Below, piece after piece: positions 45,338-54,060 of a stretch of 64,000 nucleotides of DNA. The notes under the pieces are model-generated. The model did no database searches. It was not told the DNA's origin and saw nothing but the letters and a program-made list of their open reading frames with translations. Numbering within the stretch: the first letter of the stretch is position 1; each line of letters begins with the position of its first letter. The stretch covers positions 1 to 64,000 of the forward strand of contig NZ_RZUF01000018.1 in NCBI RefSeq assembly GCF_004005375.1, given 5' to 3'. Source of the stretch: Rheinheimera sediminis (GTDB taxonomy: Bacteria; Pseudomonadota; Gammaproteobacteria; Enterobacterales; Alteromonadaceae). The position numbers and the translations under genes are program-made.

Positions 45338-46597
45338 ATGGAACAGAGCATGCCCAAAGCCGAACTGCCCCTTATCTGTATCACTTTAACTATTGCACTG
45401 GCCTTTAGCAGCACAGTCGAGGCTGCCGAACAACTCAGCCTGCAAGGGCGTGGCGAATTTTACCTGAATAAACAAAATGATACAGCCTATTATCTAAAGC
45501 CTTGGTGGCAACAAGGCACAGGTCAGTTTGGCACTCACACCGAAGCAGGTGTTGGCCCTGCGTATCTGCTGGCCCAGCTAGAAACCGATTCCGACTTTTC
45601 AGCCACAGTGCATGCCCAGTGGCACAGAGCGCCCGAAGCAGGCTTTGGTGTCACCGAAGCCTGGATCAACTGGAATCCGTTACCTGTTTCCGGCTACAGA
45701 GTGCGCGGCAGAGCCGGGATTTTTTATCCGGCTCTGTCGCTGGAAAATACCGACTTAGCCTGGACTTCGCCTTATACAAATTCGTTTTCTGCCATTAACA
45801 GCTGGATAGCGGAAGAAATTAAAACCAGAGCTATTGAACTATCTGTTAACAGGCCAGGGCGTTTTTTTAAATCTGATCACAGTATTCAGTGGGTGGGCGC
45901 TTTATTTCAGGGCAACGATCCTGCGGGCTCTATTTTAACCTGGCGTGGTTTTGCCTTGCATAACCTGCAAACCAGCATTGGTGAGCGGGTGCACTTTGCC
46001 AATTACCCCAGCATAGCTGCGGGTGGAGAAATTGAACTGCAACCGGCCTGGGTTGAACCGAATCGAGAGCTGGATCATAAAACCGGCTACTACACAGGGC
46101 TGCATTGGCTGCATAAAGATCAGACCGAAATGCGGTTGTATTGGTATGACAACAGAGGTGAGCCTACAACCTTTAAACATGGGCAATATGCCTGGGATAC
46201 CCGTTTCCTCAGTCTGGCTTTTCAACATCAACTGACAGAACAATGGCGCCTGTTGGCACAGGTTCTGAGTGGCGACACAAGCATGGGGATACAGGCAGTA
46301 GTCGCGGACTACCAAAGCAGTTACCTGATGCTGAATTATCAGCTGGACCGACACAGCATCAGCGCTCGCTACGATCATTTTGAAGTCACAGATAAAGATC
46401 TAACCCTTACCGATGACAATAACGGCAAAGGCCACAGCTGGACTTTTAACTGGACTTATCAGCTAACAGCACATTTAAATCTGGCACTGGAGCACAGCAG
46501 TTTACAAAGTTTTCAACCGAACAGAACCCAATGGGTGGGCTGGCAGGCACATGCAAAACAGCGCTCCAGCAGTCTGATTTTGGGCTATCGCTGGTAA
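45338..46597 (+). CDS. Outer-membrane beta-barrel-like protein
   Basis: 419 aa with a signal peptide (LPLICITLTIALAFSSTVEA). It has many alternating aromatic strands (YSGYRV-like WINWNPLPVSGYRVRGRAGI, TFNWTYQLTAHLNLALEHSS) and ends in an aromatic residue (LILGYRW), the usual outer-membrane insertion signal. A porin-like or channel function is likely. Cargo unknown. The start may be the ATG four codons later. It is convergent with lysE-type gene, 9 bp apart. Confidence 0.7.
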   Translation: MEQSMPKAELPLICITLTIALAFSSTVEAAEQLSLQGRGEFYLNKQNDTAYYLKPWWQQGTGQFGTHTEAGVGPAYLLAQLETDSDFSATVHAQWHRAPEAGFGVTEAWINWNPLPVSGYRVRGRAGIFYPALSLENTDLAWTSPYTNSFSAINSWIAEEIKTRAIELSVNRPGRFFKSDHSIQWVGALFQGNDPAGSILTWRGFALHNLQTSIGERVHFANYPSIAAGGEIELQPAWVEPNRELDHKTGYYTGLHWLHKDQTEMRLYWYDNRGEPTTFKHGQYAWDTRFLSLAFQHQLTEQWRLLAQVLSGDTSMGIQAVVADYQSSYLMLNYQLDRHSISARYDHFEVTDKDLTLTDDNNGKGHSWTFNWTYQLTAHLNLALEHSSLQSFQPNRTQWVGWQAHAKQRSSSLILGYRW

Positions 46598-46606
46598 GCA
46601 CCGGCC

Positions 46607-47230
46607 TTAACCCAGCAGCATCCAAAGAGCAACACCAAACATTAAACTGGCTGCAATACGGTTAAGCCACTGCACTTTGTTTTGTTGCTGAAAAAATGCA
46701 CCTAAGGCCTTGCCACCACTTGCGTACAGCAGCATAGACAGAAACTCCATTAAAATAATAAGAAAGACCAATACCAGCAACTGTGGCCAGAACGCCAATT
46801 GGCTATCGATAAAAGGCGGCAGCAAGGCCATATGAAAAGCCCAGCCTTTAGGGTTAGACACAGCGGTAACAAAACCCTGACTAAATAAAGTGCGTCGTGG
46901 TAATAATTCCCGACGAACACCAGATTGTGGAATAGCTAACTTGCCTTTGGCCCACCACATTTGCCCGCCGATATAAACCAAAAATATGGCACCAGCCATT
47001 TTAAACCACTGAAAAACCGCCGGAAACTGCAGCATCATAGCGGCAACGCCACAAACAGCTAAAATGGCAACTAAAGCCACACCTAACATTTCGCCCCACA
47101 TCATCCATAAAGTGCGGCGCACGCCCTGCGTCATTCCAAGCGTCATAGCCAAAGTCATACACATACCAGGTGTGACAGAAACAAATAAAAAAGTCGGAAT
47201 AAAAGCGCCCATCAAAGCCAGATTAACCAT
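46607..47230 (-). CDS. LysE-family exporter
   Basis: 207 aa inner-membrane protein with about six membrane segments. It has the family opening PTFLFVSVTPGMCMTLAMTL and the central QGFVTAVSNPKGWAFHMALL. Members export amino acids or homoserine lactones. The substrate cannot be told from sequence. Confidence 0.88.
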   Translation of the reverse strand: MVNLALMGAFIPTFLFVSVTPGMCMTLAMTLGMTQGVRRTLWMMWGEMLGVALVAILAVCGVAAMMLQFPAVFQWFKMAGAIFLVYIGGQMWWAKGKLAIPQSGVRRELLPRRTLFSQGFVTAVSNPKGWAFHMALLPPFIDSQLAFWPQLLVLVFLIILMEFLSMLLYASGGKALGAFFQQQNKVQWLNRIAASLMFGVALWMLLG

Positions 47231-47306
47231 AACTACCTCATCAGCTGAAGATCGCTATTCTGGCGCTGAACACAGATCCCAGCAAGTAGCGCCGACTGGC
47301 TTTTTA

Positions 47307-48137
47307 CTACTCTGGTCGCTCGCGCACAAAAACGGCAAAGCGAGGTATGCCTTTATGCGTCAAACCATGGTACTGAAAGGTCACCAGACGCCCTATTTGG
47401 GGCGGATTTTTTCGCTCTTCCACACTAAAACCTGAACCTAACTTAAAACGCCGTCCATCCGGTAATTCCACCAATAAAGCGCCCAGCATGCCACTGAACT
47501 GACCTTTGCCCGGCAAATGCGCTACCACTCTGGCTTCTGCATCTTCCGCCAGTTTTAATTTTTGCAAATGACTGACCCGCCCGCTTTGATAAAGCGCATG
47601 GGTGCGATGCAACATTAATCCTTCGCCGCCTGCAGCTACCACCTGTTGCAACCACTCATTCAGTTCAGCCTTAGTGTGCAATTGTTTCTGCTCCAACAAC
47701 TGCACAAAAGCGCTGCTTGGCAGGTGCTGCCGTAAAAACTGCAAACGCTCTGTAAAAGTACCCAGCTGTGTTGGCGCATCAAATACCATCAGTCGGATGT
47801 TTTGCCAGTCTGTGTGATCAGCACCTTGCTGCAAGGCTTGCATCACCAGTTGAAACTTGCCCCTGCCCGCCCACAATTCCGCATCTAACGCAAAATCAGG
47901 CAATTGTTTCACTAATTGATCAGGTAGCTTTATCCACTGCCCACTGCGACTTCGTAGTTGTTTGCCGTCCCAAAAGGCTCTGACACCATCGAGTTTCTCG
48001 CTGATCCAAAAAGCAGAAACGGCTTCATACTGCTGATAAGACTGAGCCAGTTGTAACTGGGGTAAGCTGCTCAAAGTAAAAGCCGGTGCTGATGACAGCA
48101 TGGCCGTACAACACAGCGATAAATACAAAGTTCGCAT
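47307..48137 (-). CDS. Secreted ATP-dependent DNA ligase (LigE-like)
   Basis: 276 aa from MRTLYLSL, giving a signal peptide (LSLCCTAMLSSAPAFTLS). The frame extends 34 codons upstream without a ribosome site. The nucleotidyltransferase core has motif I EKLDGVRAFW (Lys48 adenylated), then DAELWAGRGKF and GGEGLMLHR, and a C-terminal OB-type part. It is a minimal enzyme without a DNA-binding extension. Periplasmic minimal ligases in Gram-negatives have been proposed to act in DNA uptake or extracellular DNA. No competence gene is adjacent. Confidence 0.85.
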   Translation of the reverse strand: MRTLYLSLCCTAMLSSAPAFTLSSLPQLQLAQSYQQYEAVSAFWISEKLDGVRAFWDGKQLRSRSGQWIKLPDQLVKQLPDFALDAELWAGRGKFQLVMQALQQGADHTDWQNIRLMVFDAPTQLGTFTERLQFLRQHLPSSAFVQLLEQKQLHTKAELNEWLQQVVAAGGEGLMLHRTHALYQSGRVSHLQKLKLAEDAEARVVAHLPGKGQFSGMLGALLVELPDGRRFKLGSGFSVEERKNPPQIGRLVTFQYHGLTHKGIPRFAVFVRERPE

Positions 48138-48395
48138 TTGTCTATCCTCTTTGTTGTATTCCTTTTTTAAGTGTAGCCTCGCTTCATTTGAAAATAAAAT
48201 ATTAATTAAAATGCACTTCTTTAGTGCCCTCTTGAGCAATAAGGGAACATCAAGCTATTGTTTTTTATAATAAACCTGAGCTAAAAATAATAAATTCAAT
48301 AATAAAATCAACTAATTGACATCTGGCTGTCATGCATAGGTATAGATACTGCTTCAGTTCTGTGGCTTGTTTGGCTATTCGTTTTGGAGTCTGTT

Positions 48396-49667
48396 ATGGT
48401 TCAGCTTTATTTACGTCAACACCCGCAACGCGATTTGCTGGAACAAGAATTACAGCAACGCTTTTTTCCGGCTCTGGACTCTCCCTGTCAGCTTTGTCAG
48501 TTTGTGCTGACGCTCTCGGGCACTTCACGCAGTGCCGAATATCAGGCCATGCAACAACTGGCTCAGCAACATGGTAAAGATCTGCAGCCTCATGAACAGG
48601 ACTGCAACCTGCAACTTGGTAGCAGTTGGCTGCGTTGGGAGCGGCATAACGAATTTTCTACTTACACTTTTATCCGCTCTGGTGCTGCGTCCAGTCTGTT
48701 TTGTGATCCAGAGGATTTAGTACCGGATCCACACTGGTTTGCCAGCTTACCAGGCCAGTTATTCAGGGTGGTGCAGCTGAGCATAGTGCAGCCCTATCAA
48801 CTGGTCGCAAAGGACCCGACAGAGCTTTTTGTCAGTGAACACCTGATCAGCAGCATGGTGTTTAATGGTAAAGCTCGGATCTGGACGGATTTTCGTAAAC
48901 ATAATGAGGGGGCTGGCCGCATGCTAGTGCTGGACCAAGGTTTAAGTCGCAGTGCTTTGGGAGCCCTGGTGCAACAGCTTTTTGATTTGGGTAACTATCG
49001 TAAACTGGCTCTGCTGGCCTGGCCGTATTGCAAACTTGCGTTACATCAGTTACCGCAACAAGAACAGCAATTGGCCGTGATCACTTCACGTATTGAACAA
49101 AAACAAGGCAATGACGAACAACTGCTGGATGAACTGATCCAGTTGGCTGCTCAGACTGAACATCAGATCTCCGAAAACAGCAGCAGATTGCAGGCTAGTC
49201 ATGCTTACTATCAACTGACGTTGGACAGATTAAAAAGCCTGGAGGAAGAACCCATTGAAGGACTGATGTCATTGCAGCATTTTACCGAACGACGCTTAAC
49301 CCCGGCGTGGCGAACTGCTCAGTCTGTGCTCAAGCGTCAGCAACAGCTAGCTGAGCGCTTAGGCAGGTCTACTGAACTGCTGCGAACTCAAATCAATTTA
49401 AAACTGGCATGGCAAAATCAGAGCTTGCTTTCTTCTATGGATAAAAGAGCTCATTTGCAACTGAAACTACAAAGCGCTGTCGAGCGATTATCTGTGGTAG
49501 CAATCAGTTACTATTCGCTCCAACTGTTAACCAAGGCACAGCAAGCTATAGTGCATTGGCTGCCGCAGTGGCCAGCCAAAACTATTGAATCCGTCAGTGT
49601 TCCGCTGGTGGTTGCTTGTGTACTTTGGTACTTCTGGCATTTAAGGAAAAAACTGGCTCATCATTAA
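48396..49667 (+). CDS. DUF3422 family protein
   Basis: 423 aa. The ATG at 48396 follows GGAG at six bases. Characteristic DUF3422 layout: N-terminal mixed domain (FVLTLSGTSRSAEYQAMQQ, WLRWERHNEFSTYTFIRSGA), then a long helical region (coiled, residues 210-370), and a C-terminal membrane segment (VPLVVACVLWYFWHL). Cellular role not known. It is divergent from the ligase gene. Confidence 0.8.
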   Translation: MVQLYLRQHPQRDLLEQELQQRFFPALDSPCQLCQFVLTLSGTSRSAEYQAMQQLAQQHGKDLQPHEQDCNLQLGSSWLRWERHNEFSTYTFIRSGAASSLFCDPEDLVPDPHWFASLPGQLFRVVQLSIVQPYQLVAKDPTELFVSEHLISSMVFNGKARIWTDFRKHNEGAGRMLVLDQGLSRSALGALVQQLFDLGNYRKLALLAWPYCKLALHQLPQQEQQLAVITSRIEQKQGNDEQLLDELIQLAAQTEHQISENSSRLQASHAYYQLTLDRLKSLEEEPIEGLMSLQHFTERRLTPAWRTAQSVLKRQQQLAERLGRSTELLRTQINLKLAWQNQSLLSSMDKRAHLQLKLQSAVERLSVVAISYYSLQLLTKAQQAIVHWLPQWPAKTIESVSVPLVVACVLWYFWHLRKKLAHH

Positions 49668-49729
49668 AAGAAAAGTCGTTTTACCTGGAAATCTTCTATA
49701 GTGTGTATCAACTACAAGTAGGAGATTTC

Positions 49730-50776
49730 ATGGTAAAAAAGCTTTTACAGCTCTGCCTCTTGACCAGTTTGGTCAACAACCCCTTGTTCGCTGCGGAGCA
49801 AGACTGGTTTCCAGTTCAAGTTCAGGCCGACGGCCAGACTTTAGCATACCAACCATTAGAAAAAATCAGTAAAACCTGGCGCCTCTGTGCTCTATTGCCC
49901 CATGGTAAAGACCATTATTGGTGGGGAGTATCTTGGGGACTGGCTGAAGAAGCTAAACGTCAGGGCGCGACTCTTGGTATTTATGAAGCCGGAGGCTATG
50001 AAAACCTGCCGCGCCAACGCCAACAAGTGCAGGACTGTGTAAAAAACAAAGCAGACGCTCTGATTATCGCAGCCATTTCAAGCGAAGGGCTAAACGATTT
50101 AGTTGTGCAGCTTAAAGACTCAGGTATTCCGGTGATCGATTTGATCAATGGTATCAATAGTGACGCAATTTCAGCTCGTTCTTCAGTCTCTTTTGCCAAT
50201 ATGGCGAGCAAAAGCATGCAGTATTTACTGCAACACAGCCAGGAACAGAGCATTAATCTAGCCTGGTTCCCTGGACCGGCTCAGGCTGCATGGGTGCAGG
50301 ACGCAGAACGGGGTTTACAAAAACGACTGCAAAAGACAGGTATTGATTTAGTGCACGGCGGCTATGGTGCCACCGACAACTTTTCGCAAGCTACTTTAGT
50401 GAGACAATTATTTAACCATCACCAACCCGATTATGTGTTGGCAAATGCAGTTGCAGCCTCTGTTACACAAAGCTTTGTTGCAACCGAGCCACACAACACC
50501 ACTCAGGTGATGGCCTATTATGCTAACCCAGAAGTTATAGCTCTGATCCAACAGGGCAAAATACTGGCCGCAGCCACAGATTCACCCGTGATCCAAGCCC
50601 GTATCAGTATTGATTTGGCTTTACGTGTTTTGGAAAAACAAAACTACGCCAGACAAGTCAGCCCGCAAATACGGATTTTGGATCAGCAAAGTATTGATCA
50701 GCTAACTTTGCAGCAGATCATAGCGCCAAAACAGCAGTGGATGATTCGTCAGCCATTAACGGCTATAGCACCTTGA
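49730..50776 (+). CDS. torT: TorT-like periplasmic binding protein
   Basis: 348 aa from the ATG after AGGAG. It has a signal peptide (LLQLCLLTSLVNNPLFA) and a type I periplasmic binding fold (LCALLPHGKDHYWWGVSWGL, ADALIIAAISSEGLNDLVVQ). It resembles TorT, which binds TMAO and presents it to the sensor kinase TorS. Neither torS, torR nor a TMAO reductase is in the window, so function here is inferred by family only. Confidence 0.75.
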   Translation: MVKKLLQLCLLTSLVNNPLFAAEQDWFPVQVQADGQTLAYQPLEKISKTWRLCALLPHGKDHYWWGVSWGLAEEAKRQGATLGIYEAGGYENLPRQRQQVQDCVKNKADALIIAAISSEGLNDLVVQLKDSGIPVIDLINGINSDAISARSSVSFANMASKSMQYLLQHSQEQSINLAWFPGPAQAAWVQDAERGLQKRLQKTGIDLVHGGYGATDNFSQATLVRQLFNHHQPDYVLANAVAASVTQSFVATEPHNTTQVMAYYANPEVIALIQQGKILAAATDSPVIQARISIDLALRVLEKQNYARQVSPQIRILDQQSIDQLTLQQIIAPKQQWMIRQPLTAIAP

Positions 50777-50785
50777 CTGGCACGC

Positions 50786-51439
50786 TCACAACTTAGGCCC
50801 GAAACATAAATCTCCAGCATCACCTAAACCCGGCACTATGTAAGCCTGTTCGTTCAGATGCTGATCCAGGGCGCCTACCCATAAATAGCTGTGTTCTGGT
50901 AAATGTTGCTGCAAAGCCTGAACCCCCTCTGGTGCTGCAATAGCAGCTGCGATGTGCACTGATCGGGGGCTGGCCTGGCTGGCTATCAGTTGCCAAACTT
51001 TGAGTAAAGAGCCGCCTGTGGCTAACATAGGATCGATCAAAATTAAATCGCGGTCTGTTAAATCAGGCAAGGCAGCATAATTCATCCTGATTTCAAGCTG
51101 CTCAGCGCATTCTCCCTCGACACGGTAAGCACCAATAAAACCGCTATCAGCCTGATCAAAGGCATTGGCAAAACCTTGGTAAAACGCCAAGCCTGCTCTT
51201 AACACTGTAATTAAAACCGGAGGTTGAACCGGCACTGCTATCTCGGTTTTTCCAAGTACTGTCTGCACCTCAATTTTTTGTACCGGCAGCGTTTTTGCCA
51301 ACTCTGCTGCAAGTAAAAAACCCAGGCGTTCCAGATTAAATTTAAACCGCAGCCGATCTTTTTGGATCTGTGGGTCGCGCAGTTGCAATAAAATCGGGTG
51401 CACTAAACCCGGCAGTAAATTCAGCTGAAATAGGTTCAT
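50786..51439 (-). CDS. upp: Uracil phosphoribosyltransferase Upp
   Basis: Makes UMP from uracil and PRPP, 217 aa. The PRPP motif is DLILIDPMLATGGSLLKVWQ (about residues 130-150). Also PPVLITVLRAGLAFYQGFAN, and the C-terminal uracil-binding YIVPGLGDAGDLCFG. It stands alone, without the uraA permease, and is convergent with the TorT-like gene. Confidence 0.94.
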   Translation of the reverse strand: MNLFQLNLLPGLVHPILLQLRDPQIQKDRLRFKFNLERLGFLLAAELAKTLPVQKIEVQTVLGKTEIAVPVQPPVLITVLRAGLAFYQGFANAFDQADSGFIGAYRVEGECAEQLEIRMNYAALPDLTDRDLILIDPMLATGGSLLKVWQLIASQASPRSVHIAAAIAAPEGVQALQQHLPEHSYLWVGALDQHLNEQAYIVPGLGDAGDLCFGPKL

Positions 51440-51581
51440 AAAAAAGCTCTGTCACTTAGCACTGTTCAAAGGGTATAGTTTTTATCCATTAAAACGCAAC
51501 CTGTTCTGCTGGAGCATGACCTTGATTTTGCTCAGAGTGGCGCCATAACAGCACTACAGTGCTTTAACCGGAAGATTTATT

Positions 51582-52424
51582 GTGCCTATACTGCTGCTAA
51601 CCTTTCTGACCCTGGTGGTGTTGGCCTCTGTGTTTTTACCTTCGGTCTGGCGGCAACACCGTCGAAACAGAATTCAGCAGCAGCCTTTTCCGGCGTCTTG
51701 GCGACAAATCCTGAAACGACGTATGCCTTATTTCAGGGCTTTGCCTGCAGATTTACAACTCCAGCTGAAAAAGCTGATCCAGGTATTTGTTGTCGAAAAA
51801 CAATTTGTCGGTTGTGCAGGATTAGTGGTTACTGACGAGATGAAGGTCACCATAGCAGCTCAGGCTTGTTTGTTACTGCTCAACAAACCTCTGCATTATT
51901 ATCCAAAACTGCAGCAGATCCTGATTTACCCTGGCGCCTTTGTCGTGCCAGCGAAACAGGCAGATGCTGCAGGCGTCGTCAGCGAAAGCACACAGGTCCA
52001 TTTGGGACAATCCTGGCAAAGTGGTCAGATTGTCTTGTCATGGGTCGATACCCTCCAGTCGGCTGCTATTTGCAACGATGGGCATAATCTAGTGATCCAT
52101 GAGTTTGCGCATCAGTTAGATCAACTCAAAGGCCTGGCCACAGGAGCGCCTTTGCTTTCCAATAAAGCCGCCTATCAAGAGTGGTCTCAGGTATTATCTT
52201 TTGAATTCGAGCAACTGCAGCGCCAATTAGCTTTGGGTGTACCTACCTTATTTGATGCCTATGCAGCCACCAACCCAGCTGAATTTTTTGCCGTTATTTC
52301 TGAAGTTTTTTTTGAACAAGCTGAGTTGTTTGCCACCCAGCATCCGGCTTTGTATCAGCAACTAAAGTCATTTTATGCGTTAGATCCTTTAAGTTGGCAG
52401 CATACTCATCCGGTTTTGTCATAA
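51582..52424 (+). CDS. mtfA: Zinc peptidase of the MtfA family
   Basis: 280 aa with a GTG start after GGAAG and an N-terminal membrane segment (LLLTFLTLVVLASVFLPSVW). The zinc motif is HEFAHQLD (His173, Glu174, His177), with the family-specific FFAVISEVFFEQAELF later. E. coli MtfA binds the repressor Mlc and has aminopeptidase activity. Whether that holds here is unknown. Confidence 0.88.
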   Translation: MPILLLTFLTLVVLASVFLPSVWRQHRRNRIQQQPFPASWRQILKRRMPYFRALPADLQLQLKKLIQVFVVEKQFVGCAGLVVTDEMKVTIAAQACLLLLNKPLHYYPKLQQILIYPGAFVVPAKQADAAGVVSESTQVHLGQSWQSGQIVLSWVDTLQSAAICNDGHNLVIHEFAHQLDQLKGLATGAPLLSNKAAYQEWSQVLSFEFEQLQRQLALGVPTLFDAYAATNPAEFFAVISEVFFEQAELFATQHPALYQQLKSFYALDPLSWQHTHPVLS

Positions 52425-52507
52425 TCTCTGTAGAAAAAAGTCGACCCTCTGAGGGCATTGCGTAATAATAGCTGCCATTTTTTTAGCAAGCAGCGGACAA
52501 ACAGCAC

Positions 52508-52987
52508 ATGCAAATCAGCAAAGATACAGTAGTTCAGTTCCATTACACCTTAACAGACGATACTGGCGTGTTAGAAAACTCCAGAAGTCAGGATCCGGTT
52601 TTATACCTGCAGGGCCATGGCAATTTGATTGAAGGTTTAGAGAAAGCAATGGAAGGCCATCAGGCCGGTGATGCATTTAGTGTCACGTTAGCGCCGGCTG
52701 AAGCATACGGCGAGCGGAAAGAAGACGCTGTGCAAAGCGTTCAGGTGAAACATCTGGTAGGCGCAAAAAAATGGAAACCAGGCATGATCGCTGTAGTGAA
52801 CACGGATCAGGGCCAACGCCAGGTCACTGTGGTCAAGGTCGGTATGTTTAAAGCTGAAGTAGATACCAATCATCCATTGGCTGGTAAAACCCTGAGCTTT
52901 GATATTGATGTAATTGACGTACGTGCCGCCTCAGCAGAAGAAATTGAGCATGGTCATGCGCATGGCGTAGGTGGTCACCACCACTAA
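52508..52987 (+). CDS. slyD: FKBP-type peptidyl-prolyl isomerase, SlyD-like
   Basis: 159 aa with FKBP core (QFHYTLTDDTGVLENSRSQD, HGNLIEGLEKAMEGHQAGD) and an insert-in-flap region. The C-terminus ends in a His-rich tail (HGHAHGVGGHHH) that can bind nickel or other metal, as in SlyD, although it is shorter. A nine-base stem hairpin lies at 53021-53047 beyond the stop, without a T-run. Confidence 0.85.
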   Translation: MQISKDTVVQFHYTLTDDTGVLENSRSQDPVLYLQGHGNLIEGLEKAMEGHQAGDAFSVTLAPAEAYGERKEDAVQSVQVKHLVGAKKWKPGMIAVVNTDQGQRQVTVVKVGMFKAEVDTNHPLAGKTLSFDIDVIDVRAASAEEIEHGHAHGVGGHHH

Positions 52988-53125
52988 CAGTCAGGATTGC
53001 AAGTCAAATCAGGCTTTTAATCCAGCAGCCCTGTTGTCGCTGCTGGACTGAATTAAACCTTGTCCTTCGGCAGCGCTTTGGTTAAATTAATTAAATGTTA
53101 AGGAAAATCCGGAGTCGCTGGTCTG

Positions 53126-53968
53126 ATGCCATATCTGTTAGCCCTGATGGTTTTGCTGCTTAGTCACCAGAGTCTGGCTGCCCCTTCAAAACTGCAGATA
53201 AATTGGGCCATTAATACTGCTCCGCCTTTTCATATCGTAGGAGGCCCATTCCATCAGCAAGGTCTATGCGACCAACTGATGCTCAGTATCCAAACTCATT
53301 TACCTACTATCGGTCATCAGAATTTACTGATGCCACAAACCCGTATTCATCAGGCACTGAATAACAAAGAAGCCTTGTGTTTCCCCTGCATGATCCACAG
53401 AGGTCAACCTACTAAAACTGCAGTGTTCAGCACACCCACTCATTGGTACAGACCTCAGGGAGTGATCACTCGTCAGGCGCTGGCCAATCACTTGACTGAA
53501 CGCTTTGGTTCACCTCTGACGTTAACCCAGCTACTGGAAGCAAAAACTTATAAACTTGGGTTAGCGGCAGGACGCAGATATGGAGAAATTGAACCTTTAC
53601 TTGAACCCTATCGCAAAAATGAGCTGATACGCTCAGGCGATGACGGGCCTGTTGCTCTGTTGAAAATGATCCAAAGTGGCAGAATTGATTTCACTCTGGA
53701 CTACGACATTATTCTGACTTTCTTGAGGAAAACAGCTCCGGAACAAGCCAAAGGCTTGGTATACGTCCCTATAAAAGAGCTGCCAGCACCTATAGCCGGC
53801 GCTGTCGGCTGTAGTAATAGCGAGTGGGGCAAACAACAAATTGAACTCATTAACACTGTGATACCCAAAGTACAAACCGACCCAGCTTTCAGGCACAGCC
53901 TGAACTTATGGTTTGGTGGGCAGGTGTTAACGGCCCCTTCAGAGTTGAAAACCAAACCAAAGCAGTAA
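53126..53968 (+). CDS. Periplasmic solute-binding-like protein (TIGR02285-like)
   Basis: 280 aa with a signal peptide (LLALMVLLLSHQSLAAP). The type II binding fold opens with INWAINTAPPFHIV and continues with GDDGPVALLKMIQSGRIDFT. Such orphan proteins without transporter genes are common in these bacteria and may be sensors or electron-donor-linked. It is 92 bp before the PBP-like gene and could be co-transcribed with it. Confidence 0.72.
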   Translation: MPYLLALMVLLLSHQSLAAPSKLQINWAINTAPPFHIVGGPFHQQGLCDQLMLSIQTHLPTIGHQNLLMPQTRIHQALNNKEALCFPCMIHRGQPTKTAVFSTPTHWYRPQGVITRQALANHLTERFGSPLTLTQLLEAKTYKLGLAAGRRYGEIEPLLEPYRKNELIRSGDDGPVALLKMIQSGRIDFTLDYDIILTFLRKTAPEQAKGLVYVPIKELPAPIAGAVGCSNSEWGKQQIELINTVIPKVQTDPAFRHSLNLWFGGQVLTAPSELKTKPKQ

Positions 53969-54060
53969 ATGGAGACAAATCAGCATGTTTGATTGGAACA
54001 CATCGCTAAAATTCAGCTGCAAATCCAACTTATACCAGTTAAAATCCACTGACATGGCAG

